DNA of 41,683 nt from a virus. The position numbers were made by a program, and so were the translations under genes. Under the pieces are notes generated by a model that had not been told where the DNA came from, did not search any database, and worked only from the letters and a program-made list of their open reading frames with translations. How positions within the stretch are numbered: position 1 is the first letter of the stretch; every line of letters begins with the position of its first letter. Shown piece after piece: positions 23,407 through 32,592 of this stretch. The stretch is from positions 1 to 41,683 of IMG/VR virus record IMGVR_UViG_3300033145_001890; one strand, written 5' to 3'.

Positions 23407-23410
23407 TTTC

Positions 23411-23911
23411 TTAATTTTCTGTTACAGTCACTTCAACTCCTTGTAGTGCCACATCAGTTGATGCCGCTGTAGTAACAGTAATCAAGACATAATATGAATT
23501 TCCAGATATAACTGTATGACTTAAACCAGTCTTTTCATCCGCGATAAGATAATCAGCTGTCTTTGAAATCTGAGTAATTGCTCCAACACTTGCGTCTGAT
23601 AAATCAGCCGCTGCTGCAGTAGTTGCTCTTAGATCTGCATCAACAGTTGCAGTATTACCTGCACTTTCCAATTGACCACTTACTTTGAATCCAGTAATAA
23701 CATCTCCTTCTTTAAGATCTAAAGGAATACAAAATGTTGCTGCGGTTTGACTCGCTGCAATTGTTGCAATCCCTGTATCGTTTGCTATCGCAACAGTTCC
23801 TGTTGCACCTTCGCTTCCTGATCTTGCCGGATAATGCCTTGTTTGAGCTGTACGGTTTATAGTTCCAGCTGCCGGATCAATCCTTCCTGAAACTCCTCCT
23901 ACTTTTGCCAT
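23411..23911 (-). CDS. head decoration or minor capsid protein
   Basis: 166 aa. Starts MAKVGGVSGRIDPAAGTINR, then a beta-sandwich-like body (CIPLDLKEGDVITGFKVSGQ, GNSYYVLITVTTAASTDVAL). Ala/Thr-rich, no Cys except one, no membrane segment. Location two genes after the major capsid gene is the usual decoration-protein place. It shares style with 22722-23099 and 23931-24203; the three may coat the capsid. Confidence 0.6.
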   Translation of the reverse strand: MAKVGGVSGRIDPAAGTINRTAQTRHYPARSGSEGATGTVAIANDTGIATIAASQTAATFCIPLDLKEGDVITGFKVSGQLESAGNTATVDADLRATTAAAADLSDASVGAITQISKTADYLIADEKTGLSHTVISGNSYYVLITVTTAASTDVALQGVEVTVTEN

Positions 23912-23930
23912 CTTCTTTAAGTATGGCCAA

Positions 23931-24203
23931 TCAGAGTCGTCCCATTACATAGATTGTCCTAGCTTCATCATCTGTTGATCCAGGTATTGTCAGAACTCCT
24001 GCTGTACTGATTGCCGCTACGGGTAACCATCCATCAGTTGCTGCTTGACATCCTGCAGAAACAATTTTTGAAGCATCAAGGATTGAACTCACATCTATTG
24101 TATCTGCATCATCAGCTGTTGCTGGTGTCACAATTTTGTAGACGTTGAATCCTGCTTGAGGATCGTTTGTTACTGTACAATCTGCTATTAATATTGCTGC
24201 CAT
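23931..24203 (-). CDS. small head decoration-like protein
   Basis: 90 aa with a very strong SD (AGGAGGTTAAAAAAAAC-ATG), suggesting high expression. Beta-rich with a Gly/Ala/Thr/Asp composition (FNVYKIVTPATADDADTIDV, ending ARTIYVMGRL). First gene after the major capsid terminator. Such small, abundant, well-translated proteins next to the capsid gene are usually decoration proteins. Confidence 0.6.
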   Translation of the reverse strand: MAAILIADCTVTNDPQAGFNVYKIVTPATADDADTIDVSSILDASKIVSAGCQAATDGWLPVAAISTAGVLTIPGSTDDEARTIYVMGRL

Positions 24204-24240
24204 GTTTTTTTTAACCTCCTGTATGATTTACTTCTTCATT

Positions 24241-24256
24241 AACTCCAATAGGAGTT
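24241..24256 (-). other. perfect hairpin before the decoration gene
   Basis: AACTCC-TATT-GGAGTT, six paired bases with a four-base loop, between the capsid terminator tract and the strong SD. It could protect the 5' end of the processed decoration-gene mRNA. Confidence 0.5.
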
Positions 24257-24273
24257 GACGTTGTTTTTTCTTT

Positions 24274-24316
24274 AAATTAAAAAATAAAATTTTAAAATCT
24301 AAAAAACAACAAAAAG
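24274..24316 (-). terminator. T-rich terminator after the major capsid gene
   Basis: Downstream of the capsid stop (24320) the minus strand is almost all T and A with four runs of four to six T over 43 bases. Likely partial terminator separating the capsid from the decoration genes. Confidence 0.55.
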
Positions 24317-24319
24317 GAT

Positions 24320-25423
24320 TTACAATATATTATCTATGAATGCATTGAACGCTGGATTCTTCATTACGAAACACTCGTATATCTTCAAGAAAAACTTATC
24401 TGAGTCATTGTTTTTACCCAATCTCTCATAAGTCATATCTTGTAGAACTCGCATCTCGATGAAATCTGTATCAAGGAAATAAATTTGCTTTGCACCTGAA
24501 ACATTACTCAAATACATTGATGGGATCAGAGGTACTGGTCCAACTAATGTTTGAAGTAATACCGCAGAGGGCACACCGAACGGTAATACTCCGCCAGGGA
24601 TATCACTAGGAGAATACCGGAATGTATCCAATATAATCTTCCTAACATCTCTAACAGCCGCACTTGATCCAACAGCTAATTTTACAATTCCGCCGTCATC
24701 AAATGCATATTGTACTGCAGTTTCGATGTGATCGTAAGTTAAGGCAGTTGTACTTAGATCAACAACATTTGTTGTGCTCTGTAATTTTACAATTCCAGAG
24801 AACTCTGTTGCGTCACTAGATGCATCACCGTTCACGATCAAACTTTCTTCCAATTCCTTTATAGCCCGCGCAGCAGTCAAGATACGTAATTGCATTGCAT
24901 TTGGAGCACTCACATTTGAAAAAGCACTTCCGCCCAGTCCGGATCCAGTTCCCTGGAAACCTTGTAGAACGAATGCAGGTTGTCCCGCCAAAGCAGGCCC
25001 TGTAACTCTTCCAACACTGTAAAGGAATTTGATAGGCACAGAATTTCTGTCGATTGTATCGTCAGTTTCTGTAAAAGCCCCATCTTCTGCCGCTGTAAAG
25101 CCAGCACCTTTAGCAGTTATGTTATTGTAGTCCGCGTACATTCCAAGATTGGTTACTCTTGGGAAAAGTTCCACAAGTGGAGTTCTCTTCCTAGATTGAT
25201 CCACAATCATTGGTGATAAGTAAACCGGAATCATTGCATATCCTGCAGTTCCAGCTCCACCCTGAGTTGTTGTAGTGGCTTTAAAGCCAGCTTCCAATCT
25301 CAAGTCCACCCCTGTTGTTGGGTCCCAATACTTAGTCTTGTGTGTTAGATGTGCAAAAGATTTTGAATATGCATCTTGCATATCAAGGCCTTCTGTACTT
25401 CCAGTAAATGCGTTTTGTACCAT
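24320..25423 (-). CDS. major capsid protein (HK97 fold)
   Basis: 367 aa. The N-terminal 65 residues look like an arm and possible cleaved region, then IPVYLSPMIVDQSRKRTPLVELFPRV, a standard HK97-fold entry motif (split here around QSRKR). Typical later pieces: ILTAARAIKELEESLIVNGD (the long spine helix), and a P-domain end with SDKFFLKIYECFVMKNPAFN. It lies directly after the protease gene and before decoration genes, the classical order. I see no lysine/asparagine pair that would prove crosslinking. Confidence 0.85.
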   Translation of the reverse strand: MVQNAFTGSTEGLDMQDAYSKSFAHLTHKTKYWDPTTGVDLRLEAGFKATTTTQGGAGTAGYAMIPVYLSPMIVDQSRKRTPLVELFPRVTNLGMYADYNNITAKGAGFTAAEDGAFTETDDTIDRNSVPIKFLYSVGRVTGPALAGQPAFVLQGFQGTGSGLGGSAFSNVSAPNAMQLRILTAARAIKELEESLIVNGDASSDATEFSGIVKLQSTTNVVDLSTTALTYDHIETAVQYAFDDGGIVKLAVGSSAAVRDVRKIILDTFRYSPSDIPGGVLPFGVPSAVLLQTLVGPVPLIPSMYLSNVSGAKQIYFLDTDFIEMRVLQDMTYERLGKNNDSDKFFLKIYECFVMKNPAFNAFIDNIL

Positions 25424-25427
25424 CTTA

Positions 25428-26495
25428 CTAAAACAAGCTCAAAGGATCAACAGATTTTCCTAGCGCATCGTTCTTTGCTTTACTTTCTGCATCAGATTTT
25501 TGAACGCCTTGTGATTTATGGATCGGATTCTCAAGAGCTTCTGCGATCTTTGCAAGATTACTTGAAATTGCTTTCATGTCTTCTTTCATAGCCACATTCT
25601 CTTTTGAAACTGAATCATACTTCTCAGCAAGAGCTTTCATTTCCTCTGACATAGATTTGAACAAAGCTTTTTGCTCTGCATCCCCAGACTCATTGCTATC
25701 ACCTGAATCTGCACCCTCACCATTGTCAGCGTCAGGTTTTGCCCCTTCGCCATCAGCAGCAGCTGCATCTACAGGATCAACATCTTTGTTTGGTTCATCA
25801 TCTGTCATCTTCGAATTTTGGTTTTCATTTAATTGTTTTCTTCCAGCAAAGCCGGTTGAATGTGATTTCTTGTTTTTTACAACAAGTTGTGATTCAATGG
25901 ATGGATCTAATTCTTTTAACTTTTTATACTCCTCAACTGCATCCATTGATTTTGTAAATATTTCTGTAAGCTGTGCTTTTGTATTACAAGGATTTCCAGT
26001 CAATGCAACATTCAATAATTTAACGTCATTCAAAAGTCGTATTGTTTTCCCTTCTCTCTCTTCATGCGCAATTGCAGTTGGTAAAAAAGCAACTGAAAAA
26101 GCATCCAAATAACTATCCATAAGATTTCCTTTAATCATTTGATAATTTGGATTGTGAACATTAATTTCTCCCTTAACTCTTGTAGAAAATCTATCCTTCC
26201 CTAAATCTTTAACAGTCGCATCAATTAATTTTCCAGCAGGAATTTTTGTTTTATTGATTTCTTTTTCCTCATGCGATTCTCCTTTAAAGGCCTCATGCTC
26301 AAGATCTAATTTCATATTTCTTTCAAGAATTTGTCTTTGCATTGACTCCTGGCATGCTTTAGTCATGCTATCATTTACAAGATCAATATCATTTGTAGAA
26401 ATATCTCCCTCAACAAAAAGATGCTCAACTCCCTTAATCTCAACAAGATTAACATTCAATGGAGTTGTAAATGTGAAACTAGCTTCCTGTACCAT
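25428..26495 (-). CDS. prohead protease fused to a scaffold domain
   Basis: 355 aa. Residues 1-175 are a HK97/U35-type prohead serine protease: the LDLEHE motif gives the catalytic His at about 67 and DAFSVAFLPT the Ser at about 134, followed by LLNVALTGNPCN. Residues about 215-270 are a very acidic linker (DPVDAAAADGEGAKPDADNG), and about 275-330 a coiled coil (ALAEKYDSVSKENVAMKEDM) with the final KSVDPLSLF, a scaffold domain. The fusion would place protease and scaffold in the prohead interior together. The start has no SD, but a TATA box about 25 nt upstream indicates a leaderless mRNA. Confidence 0.85.
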   Translation of the reverse strand: MVQEASFTFTTPLNVNLVEIKGVEHLFVEGDISTNDIDLVNDSMTKACQESMQRQILERNMKLDLEHEAFKGESHEEKEINKTKIPAGKLIDATVKDLGKDRFSTRVKGEINVHNPNYQMIKGNLMDSYLDAFSVAFLPTAIAHEEREGKTIRLLNDVKLLNVALTGNPCNTKAQLTEIFTKSMDAVEEYKKLKELDPSIESQLVVKNKKSHSTGFAGRKQLNENQNSKMTDDEPNKDVDPVDAAAADGEGAKPDADNGEGADSGDSNESGDAEQKALFKSMSEEMKALAEKYDSVSKENVAMKEDMKAISSNLAKIAEALENPIHKSQGVQKSDAESKAKNDALGKSVDPLSLF

Positions 26496-26515
26496 ACAAA
26501 TATATGGATTAATAT

Positions 26516-26531
26516 GTTATAAACTTTATTG
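26516..26531 (-). promoter_or_regulatory. promoter before the protease-capsid genes
   Basis: Minus strand CAATAAAGTTTATAAC; the same 15 bases CAATAAAGTTTATAA occur before the portal gene at 28894-28908. The TATA centre is about 25 nt from the protease ATG, so transcription should begin at or near the start codon. Confidence 0.65.
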
Positions 26532-26547
26532 CGAAAATTCAAAAGTA

Positions 26548-28833
26548 TTATTCTTCATCTTTTTCAATAAAGACAATTGTTGATCTGCAATTCACATGAC
26601 TTGGAGGTGATTGCCCTTCCCATCCAGAAACAGAATCCTTAAAAAAATCATCAGTCCTAACAGTCTGCCCATCAAGTCTCATACAAATTGGTGATGTTCT
26701 ATCATCCTCATGCGTAACCCATTTCTTCTCCATCTTTAATCCTGATCCTTTTATGGCCAGAAGTTTTCCATTATTATCAGCACGATTTGTTTCAGTCCTT
26801 GCAATCATCTCTGCTCGATTCTCACCTTTATCAAAAACTTTATCAATTCTTTTTGTTAATTTTCCAATCCCTTCACCATTAATAATTCCTCTTTCTAATT
26901 CTTGTTTAAGATCATTTGCAACTTCTTCTGTCATGCCTTTAATATTATCAAAAGTCATGTCTTGTAAAAACTTCAAAGCATTCTCATTATAACTCACATT
27001 TCTATCAATCTTTTTTTCAGAATCATTCCATCCTGAATCAAATTCAGATTTGATCACCGCATCAGAAATTGTCTTTAATGTAAATATAGAAAATATATCT
27101 TTGATCATTCCAGGAATATCATCAACACCCTTAATCGCAATTAATGGTTCTTTTGTTTTTTGCGATTCTAAAACTTCAATAACTTTTTTTTTATTTTTAT
27201 CAAGAACAGCAACAATTGCTCTCCTCAATTTTTTATCATCCATCTCTTCCCCAGGCCTTAATGTTAAAGGTGTGCTTGTATCCAAAGCTTTCTTATCCTT
27301 GTCTTTATCTTTTGGATTTTTAGGTTTCACTAAAGCTTGATCTCTTTGATCTTGAGCATCTTGATTAATTGCATTTACATCTGTTTGTCGAGGATCAGTC
27401 ATATTAACATTCATCCCTTGATTCGGACTCCAACTCTTAGGAGCTTCATCTCCCCACTCAACATCCTCAAGCCCTTCTGTTGCTCGAACTTCATTTACTG
27501 ATCTTAATCCAGCTTCTGTTTGAAGTTTGTAAAGACTCCATTTTTTAGTTTCTTCCTCAGCATCAAAAATCTTATATTTATATCTGATCCCTTCAAATCC
27601 AAACTCTGGAATAATTTCAGTATTAACATGATAAGCAATTAATTTCAATAAAGGATAAATAATTCTTTTCTTTGCAATTGAACTCTGAACAATTTGATTT
27701 GCAGATCCTTTTGCATCTTCTGTAAAACCCATCTCTGTTGCAGTCATTCCAAAAGAAGCCCATACCATCTTGCTCCACCACTTTTGAGATTCAATCAATT
27801 CAAGCTCTGCATTTGTAAATCCTAATCTCTCAAATATAGGTTTCTTATTAACCATTGCAAGCTTATGGAAAATCTTTTTCCAATTTCCTAACTCATCAGC
27901 TTTCTTTTGAGATTCAGTCCATTGTTCACCAAATGCTTTCAGATCTGCTGTACTCATTCCTTCCAGACCTAATACTCCAGGAGGAATTGAATTGTCTGAG
28001 AAATATTCTAAATTATGCTCAACTGCATAAATTAATGTTTGAACAGTCTTCGCAAGAATCTCCATTGCAGATCTTCCATAAAGATCATCAGTCCTCACTT
28101 TCTTTTCAAACCAAACAACTTCTCTCTTCCCAAATGGAACTGGTTTTGCTCCAGTATTAAATCCATATTGAAAATAAGCTCCTTCTTCTTGAGCTTCACT
28201 AGAAGTTATATATCCCTGCAATAAAGGATAACCAGTTTCTGCTCGATAAGGTGAAGGATTATTTGTATCATCATCATAAATATCTTTCAACAAAATCAGA
28301 TCTGCTCTCCTTGTATAAAATCCATAAACATCCGGATTCTTTGTAAAGGCCATTCCATCTCTTGAAACAATCTCAACCATTTTTCCAAATGCATTAAAAA
28401 CCTTAACCATAATTCCAGAATTAATTTCTAACAGATCAGGCAACATCATCCTTACAATTGTTTCCCAACTTTCTTTATTTGTATTTGGATTCTCAAAAAA
28501 ATCTGTTACCTTTTCAACCTCTTTTTCTTTTCCCAAAACTTCATTTCCCTCACGATCCTCAGCAACAATTGACCACTCAATAGAACACACTTCATCAATA
28601 ATTGCAGTTTCACACATATCAACATAAATACTTGCAGCAAGTTTTCTAAAATAAGCTAAATCTTTATATCTTGGATATCCAAAAGGCGGCTTATAAAAAA
28701 AGTTTGGGATGTAAGCTTTTGGCTGTCCATCTCTTGATTCTTCCATCGCTGAGACAGCACCATCACCGGGCTTTCCGTCGGCCTTATCTGTTAATAGACC
28801 AAATAGGTTTCTAAAGTTTCTTGCCATGAGCAT
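26548..28833 (-). CDS. portal protein fused to a MuF-type head protein
   Basis: 761 aa. The first 480 residues are portal-like: a start near LLTDKADGKPGD, helical SIYVDMCETAIIDEVCSIEW, VVWFEKKVRTDDLYGRSAME, and a long helix region with MVWASFGMTATEMGF. A charged linker (KPKNPKDKDKDKKALD) leads to a C-terminal MuF/gp7 domain of about 200 residues: RAEMIARTETNRADNNGKLL, THEDDRTSPICMRLDGQTV and the end SPPSHVNCRSTIVF, the classic R-T-E...C...L-x-G...P-x-H-x-x-C-R pattern. The two are separate genes in most phages; fusion gives one MuF per portal subunit. Start may be 28833 or the Met two codons later. Confidence 0.85.
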   Translation of the reverse strand: MLMARNFRNLFGLLTDKADGKPGDGAVSAMEESRDGQPKAYIPNFFYKPPFGYPRYKDLAYFRKLAASIYVDMCETAIIDEVCSIEWSIVAEDREGNEVLGKEKEVEKVTDFFENPNTNKESWETIVRMMLPDLLEINSGIMVKVFNAFGKMVEIVSRDGMAFTKNPDVYGFYTRRADLILLKDIYDDDTNNPSPYRAETGYPLLQGYITSSEAQEEGAYFQYGFNTGAKPVPFGKREVVWFEKKVRTDDLYGRSAMEILAKTVQTLIYAVEHNLEYFSDNSIPPGVLGLEGMSTADLKAFGEQWTESQKKADELGNWKKIFHKLAMVNKKPIFERLGFTNAELELIESQKWWSKMVWASFGMTATEMGFTEDAKGSANQIVQSSIAKKRIIYPLLKLIAYHVNTEIIPEFGFEGIRYKYKIFDAEEETKKWSLYKLQTEAGLRSVNEVRATEGLEDVEWGDEAPKSWSPNQGMNVNMTDPRQTDVNAINQDAQDQRDQALVKPKNPKDKDKDKKALDTSTPLTLRPGEEMDDKKLRRAIVAVLDKNKKKVIEVLESQKTKEPLIAIKGVDDIPGMIKDIFSIFTLKTISDAVIKSEFDSGWNDSEKKIDRNVSYNENALKFLQDMTFDNIKGMTEEVANDLKQELERGIINGEGIGKLTKRIDKVFDKGENRAEMIARTETNRADNNGKLLAIKGSGLKMEKKWVTHEDDRTSPICMRLDGQTVRTDDFFKDSVSGWEGQSPPSHVNCRSTIVFIEKDEE

Positions 28834-28893
28834 GATGTGAGGTAATTCTATTGGGGGATTATATTTGGGATGTTTATTTTAAGCATTGCAATC

Positions 28894-28908
28894 TTATAAA
28901 CTTTATTG
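28894..28908 (-). promoter_or_regulatory. promoter before the portal gene
   Basis: CAATAAAGTTTATAA on the minus strand, identical to the element at 26517-26531, about 60 nt before the portal ATG. The 92-bp gap between the terminase and portal genes has no ORF. Confidence 0.65.
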
Positions 28909-28925
28909 TCAAATTTATTAAGCAA

Positions 28926-30578
28926 TTATTCAATCAATTTCCTATCTCCAACCATTTTTACTTTCTTCCCATCAATCATTTCAAAGTGAATTTCATCTTT
29001 TCCATAAATTTTCTTATGCACTTCTTCCTGCTTTTTTGATTTTGAATCAGCAAAAACCCATGCCCCCTCACCTCCTAAATTCATCAACTCAAGAGCATAT
29101 CCAAGAGCAATTGGAATATCTGGATGAACTCCTGCCTCAACAAGTTTTCCATCAGACAATGCATAAGAAGTACATTCAGATAATATTCTATCAAACATCA
29201 ATTTATCTTTTTCTGTTTTATAAGGAATTACAAATTGTTTATTTTCAAATGCAGTTCCAAGTCTCATAATCAAATTAATCTTTCCAACTGTATGCCTTTT
29301 ATCAGTCCAATCATAATGCTCTTTCTTTTTTGCTGCAGGATCTGATGCCGCAGTCCAGAACAAAGTTATAGGTAACTTCCATTGTTGAATATCTTTACTA
29401 ATTGCTTTAATCGAATTTTCTTCTAAGCCCATACTATCATATTTATATCTTGGGAATAATTCATTCTTCATGATGGCCATCTGCTCATTAATTGACAAAC
29501 CCTTATCTTTTTGACAATTCAACAAATAATAAAATCCATCCTTTCTTCCAAGCCCTGCATAAGCTGATTCATCGGCAGTAATACGATCTGAAAATGCAAA
29601 GTCTGCTCCCATTGTTTTCATATCAAACTTATCTTTCTTACACATATCAAAAATATCTTCCGACGACAAATCTGCTCTTTTACACTGTTCAATCCATTCC
29701 CTCTTGATCAAAGAACTTGTATTGTCAATTGGATCATTCATATATTCTTGTTGAAATGCAACACTCCCAATATCTTTTTTAATTTCCAAAAGAATATTTT
29801 TTGTAAATCTATCCGGCCATAATAAATTTTTTAGATCAGGATCACATGCTTTGAAGATCTTCCCCTTATACAAATCGATCTTATTCTTAAGTAGTGAATA
29901 ACTATGAAGTATGGTCCCAATCATCTTGAATCTTCCATAAATATCCAATGCCGGAATAATAACTTTGTTTAATTTGTTTTTATCTTTCTCTCTAAGCTCA
30001 GGATTCAAAACCCTTTCATCTGATTCAATATCATCTCCAATTATCAAAGTGGGCCTCATATTTCTATATTTAAAACCTCTCAAATTCTTCTCAAAAGAAA
30101 CCGCTTCAACCCTACATCCTCCAACATCAAAACAATCTTCACGATCTTTGCCTTGATCATCTCTCCCTGGACGTGGAGTCAAATCCCCATAAATAAATCT
30201 CAACATAGCATTATTCTTGAACTCATGTCTGATCGGATCAATAAACTGCACAGTCTTTGAATGATTCTGAGAAATATAAACAATGTACTTCTCAAGCTTA
30301 TTTACAATACAAAATATCAAAAAGATAATCCCTGTCACAGATGTCTTCGCATGGCCTCTCGGGGCCGCCAGGGCATCATTTCCCTCTCTAAACAATAATT
30401 GATATATCTCCTTATGAAAACCAGGTATTTTATTCTGAATTGTATCTGGAAAAATAACCTCACTAAATGTTTCAATATTCTCCTTATGTGAGAAAAGCTC
30501 CCTAAGAATTTCTTTTAATTTATCTTGATCCTTACAAGTATCAAACAATTTGCCAACATTTTCCTTTGAGACTTTCAT
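28926..30578 (-). CDS. terL: terminase large subunit
   Basis: 550 aa. Walker A at about 72-80 (APRGHAKTS), Walker B at about 177-185 (TLIIGDDIES), and the nuclease domain with GADFAFSD at about 324-331 and later acidic residues (GLEENSIKAISKD). It cuts and packages the viral DNA into proheads with the portal. The GAAGTAAG-ATG start comes directly after the small-terminase stop. Length and order are normal. Confidence 0.9.
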   Translation of the reverse strand: MKVSKENVGKLFDTCKDQDKLKEILRELFSHKENIETFSEVIFPDTIQNKIPGFHKEIYQLLFREGNDALAAPRGHAKTSVTGIIFLIFCIVNKLEKYIVYISQNHSKTVQFIDPIRHEFKNNAMLRFIYGDLTPRPGRDDQGKDREDCFDVGGCRVEAVSFEKNLRGFKYRNMRPTLIIGDDIESDERVLNPELREKDKNKLNKVIIPALDIYGRFKMIGTILHSYSLLKNKIDLYKGKIFKACDPDLKNLLWPDRFTKNILLEIKKDIGSVAFQQEYMNDPIDNTSSLIKREWIEQCKRADLSSEDIFDMCKKDKFDMKTMGADFAFSDRITADESAYAGLGRKDGFYYLLNCQKDKGLSINEQMAIMKNELFPRYKYDSMGLEENSIKAISKDIQQWKLPITLFWTAASDPAAKKKEHYDWTDKRHTVGKINLIMRLGTAFENKQFVIPYKTEKDKLMFDRILSECTSYALSDGKLVEAGVHPDIPIALGYALELMNLGGEGAWVFADSKSKKQEEVHKKIYGKDEIHFEMIDGKKVKMVGDRKLIE

Positions 30579-30579
30579 C

Positions 30580-31029
30580 TTACTTCCCCAAAAGTCTTTT
30601 TACTTCTGCCTCAATTTCCTCTTTTGACATTTTATTTACAATCTCGATTTCATGCCTATCCTTAATCTTTTCCTTCAATCCAAAATCCTCAGAAATCTTT
30701 GTTAATGTTTCCATTGATTGATTCAAAGCAGCAACTGCCCTGATTTTATTAGATTCATTCTTACTTCTTGAAACCTCTTCAAGAATCTCAAAATTTCTCC
30801 GAATCATCATAATCAACTTACTTCCTTCAAGCTTAATATCCTTAAACTTGATCCTCTTAACCCAGAAATTTATATCAGAATCAATAGTCTGAGTTGAACA
30901 ATTATACTTCTCAGCCAAAACATTACGAGGAACACTATTAATTCCAAGAGTTTCCATAATGTCTTTTACATCCGTCCTCCTAGCTTCTCTCTCTTCTTTC
31001 GATTTTTGTGCTTTATTCTTGTCTACCAT
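30580..31029 (-). CDS. probable terminase small subunit (HTH protein)
   Basis: 149 aa from ATG at 31029 (MVDKNKAQKSKEER); the longer TTG reading is less likely. An HTH is visible at about residues 40-60 (VPRNVLAEKYNCSTQTIDSD). The middle and C-terminus are helical with KISEDFGLKEKIKDRHEIEI, a common small-terminase ending. It abuts the large terminase gene, which supports the DNA-recognition role. Confidence 0.7.
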   Translation of the reverse strand: MVDKNKAQKSKEEREARRTDVKDIMETLGINSVPRNVLAEKYNCSTQTIDSDINFWVKRIKFKDIKLEGSKLIMMIRRNFEILEEVSRSKNESNKIRAVAALNQSMETLTKISEDFGLKEKIKDRHEIEIVNKMSKEEIEAEVKRLLGK

Positions 31030-31058
31030 GTTAAAAATTTCCAATGTTTTCCAGTGTT

Positions 31059-31673
31059 TTAATTGCCAATATTATCAACAATCATCCCATGAATCGGAAG
31101 CAAAACAATATTCTTAAGAGTATCATCTCCCATCTCTTCAAGAAGCTTTTTTGCTTGCTCATCAGTCAATTTGAAACTTATGAATTTTGTTCTTTTTGTA
31201 CTAGACTTTTCATCAATAAGCATTGACAAATAACTCTCAGGCACTTGATTTGCTGATTCCAAATAATCTGCCATTTGCTTCTCTTCCTGGCCTAAATATT
31301 CAGAAAGTCTCTGAATACTCATTTCTTTTGAAAGTCTTAACAAATCTTCAATATCATCCCGGGGATTATGCTCTCCATGCACTTTGTTCATTGTCTGACG
31401 TATCAATCTTCTTTCAGCATCAGTCAAAGTTAATCTATAACAAGGGATCTTTTTCATCTCTTGTTCCTGGAAGATCTTAAATCTGTGCTCTCCATCAGCC
31501 ATCAATCCATCCTGATCAATAATCACTGGTTGCAACATTCCTTTTTCCTTCATGATCTTTCTCAAAGCATCAAGCTTTTGTTTGTCCATTACGTTTGGAT
31601 TTGTAGGATCTAACTTAATCTCTTTCACATCAACCCACTCAACTTCATAAGTTTGGATCTTATCTTTTGTCAT
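31059..31673 (-). CDS. ParB-domain protein next to terminase
   Basis: 204 aa from ATG at 31673 (MTKDKIQTYEVEWVDVKEIK); a TTG two codons earlier is in frame. The N-terminal 95 residues match the ParB/sulfiredoxin-type nuclease domain (LDPTNPNVMDKQKLDALRKI, QPVIIDQDGLMADGEHRFKI). The C-terminal helices include an HTH-like piece (SIQRLSEYLGQEEKQMADYL). Such proteins bind or nick DNA and now are known to bind CTP in the ParB family. It overlaps the methyltransferase gene by 14 bases; the pair may act together at the packaging site. Confidence 0.75.
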   Translation of the reverse strand: MTKDKIQTYEVEWVDVKEIKLDPTNPNVMDKQKLDALRKIMKEKGMLQPVIIDQDGLMADGEHRFKIFQEQEMKKIPCYRLTLTDAERRLIRQTMNKVHGEHNPRDDIEDLLRLSKEMSIQRLSEYLGQEEKQMADYLESANQVPESYLSMLIDEKSSTKRTKFISFKLTDEQAKKLLEEMGDDTLKNIVLLPIHGMIVDNIGN

Positions 31674-32592
31674 TATCAAAAATCTCCAATAATTTAATTC
31701 CGATTGCTTCGGCCATCTTTACAGGCACTGCGTTTCCAATCTGCGCATACATAGTCTCTTTTCCCCCAGTAAACATAAAGTCATCAGGAAAACTCTGAAT
31801 CCTTGCAGCTTCTCTCACACTTATTAATCTATGATAAACCGGATGAATATATCTTCCATTCTTTGTAATTGTACAAGCAAAGCCATCCCACAGAAGTCTT
31901 TTATTTGTGGATCTAAATGCCCCATACGTTTCTCCTGGCTTCACATGAGAAAATTGATACGATCTTTCAGTAGCAACTTTTTGATAAACATGTTGAGTCT
32001 CTTCATTTTCCTCATAAGGCAGATTCATCACCTCTTTCAAAAAAACCTTTTTTATAAACTCTGGATATGCATTCTTGATCCCAACATTGTTTCCAATAAA
32101 GATTGCTCTTTTTCTTTTCTCCGGCACTCCATAATTACTTGAGTCCAGGACCTTGCAATCAACTCTATATCCCTCTCTCTCAAATAATGTTATGATCTGA
32201 TTAAAAACTGATTCTCCATCTGCATCTTTCATGCTTGCTATTCCAGGAACATTCTCCATCACAAAAAACTTTGGTTGAATTACTCTAATAAATCTTATAA
32301 ATTCCAAAAATAGTTTATTTCTCGGATCTTTAGGATCTCTTTTTCCTGCCATCGAAAATCCTTGACAAGGAGGCCCTCCGCAAATCAAATCTATTTTTCC
32401 TTTAAACTGCACAATCTCTTCATCCTTGATCTGCAAGATATCTTTTCCAATTAATTTTCCCTTACAATTATTCAAATGAGTATCAATTGCCGGCTGCCAA
32501 AATTCTACAAACCCAACAGATTCCATGCCTGCTAATTCAAAACCCTTTGACATTCCTCCACATCCTGCAAACAAATCTATAAATTTCTTCAT
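31660..32592 (-). CDS. DNA cytosine-C5 methyltransferase
   Basis: 310 aa. Motif I DLFAGCGGMSKGFELAG, motif IV GGPPCQGFS with the catalytic Cys at about 76, motif VI ENVPG at about 113, motif VIII-like KRKRAIFIG, and motif X YAQIGNAVPVKMAEAI. A short target-recognition domain (about residues 170-245). It methylates DNA, probably to hide the virus from host restriction; no partner restriction enzyme is seen, so it is an orphan enzyme. It sits between an HNH gene and a ParB-domain gene in the packaging region. Confidence 0.9.
   Translation of the reverse strand: MKKFIDLFAGCGGMSKGFELAGMESVGFVEFWQPAIDTHLNNCKGKLIGKDILQIKDEEIVQFKGKIDLICGGPPCQGFSMAGKRDPKDPRNKLFLEFIRFIRVIQPKFFVMENVPGIASMKDADGESVFNQIITLFEREGYRVDCKVLDSSNYGVPEKRKRAIFIGNNVGIKNAYPEFIKKVFLKEVMNLPYEENEETQHVYQKVATERSYQFSHVKPGETYGAFRSTNKRLLWDGFACTITKNGRYIHPVYHRLISVREAARIQSFPDDFMFTGGKETMYAQIGNAVPVKMAEAIGIKLLEIFDNDKR

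Noticed and set aside
25576-26112. 178-aa plus-strand ORF
   Set aside because: Antisense shadow of the protease-scaffold gene; Ser/Phe-rich complement of acidic codons.
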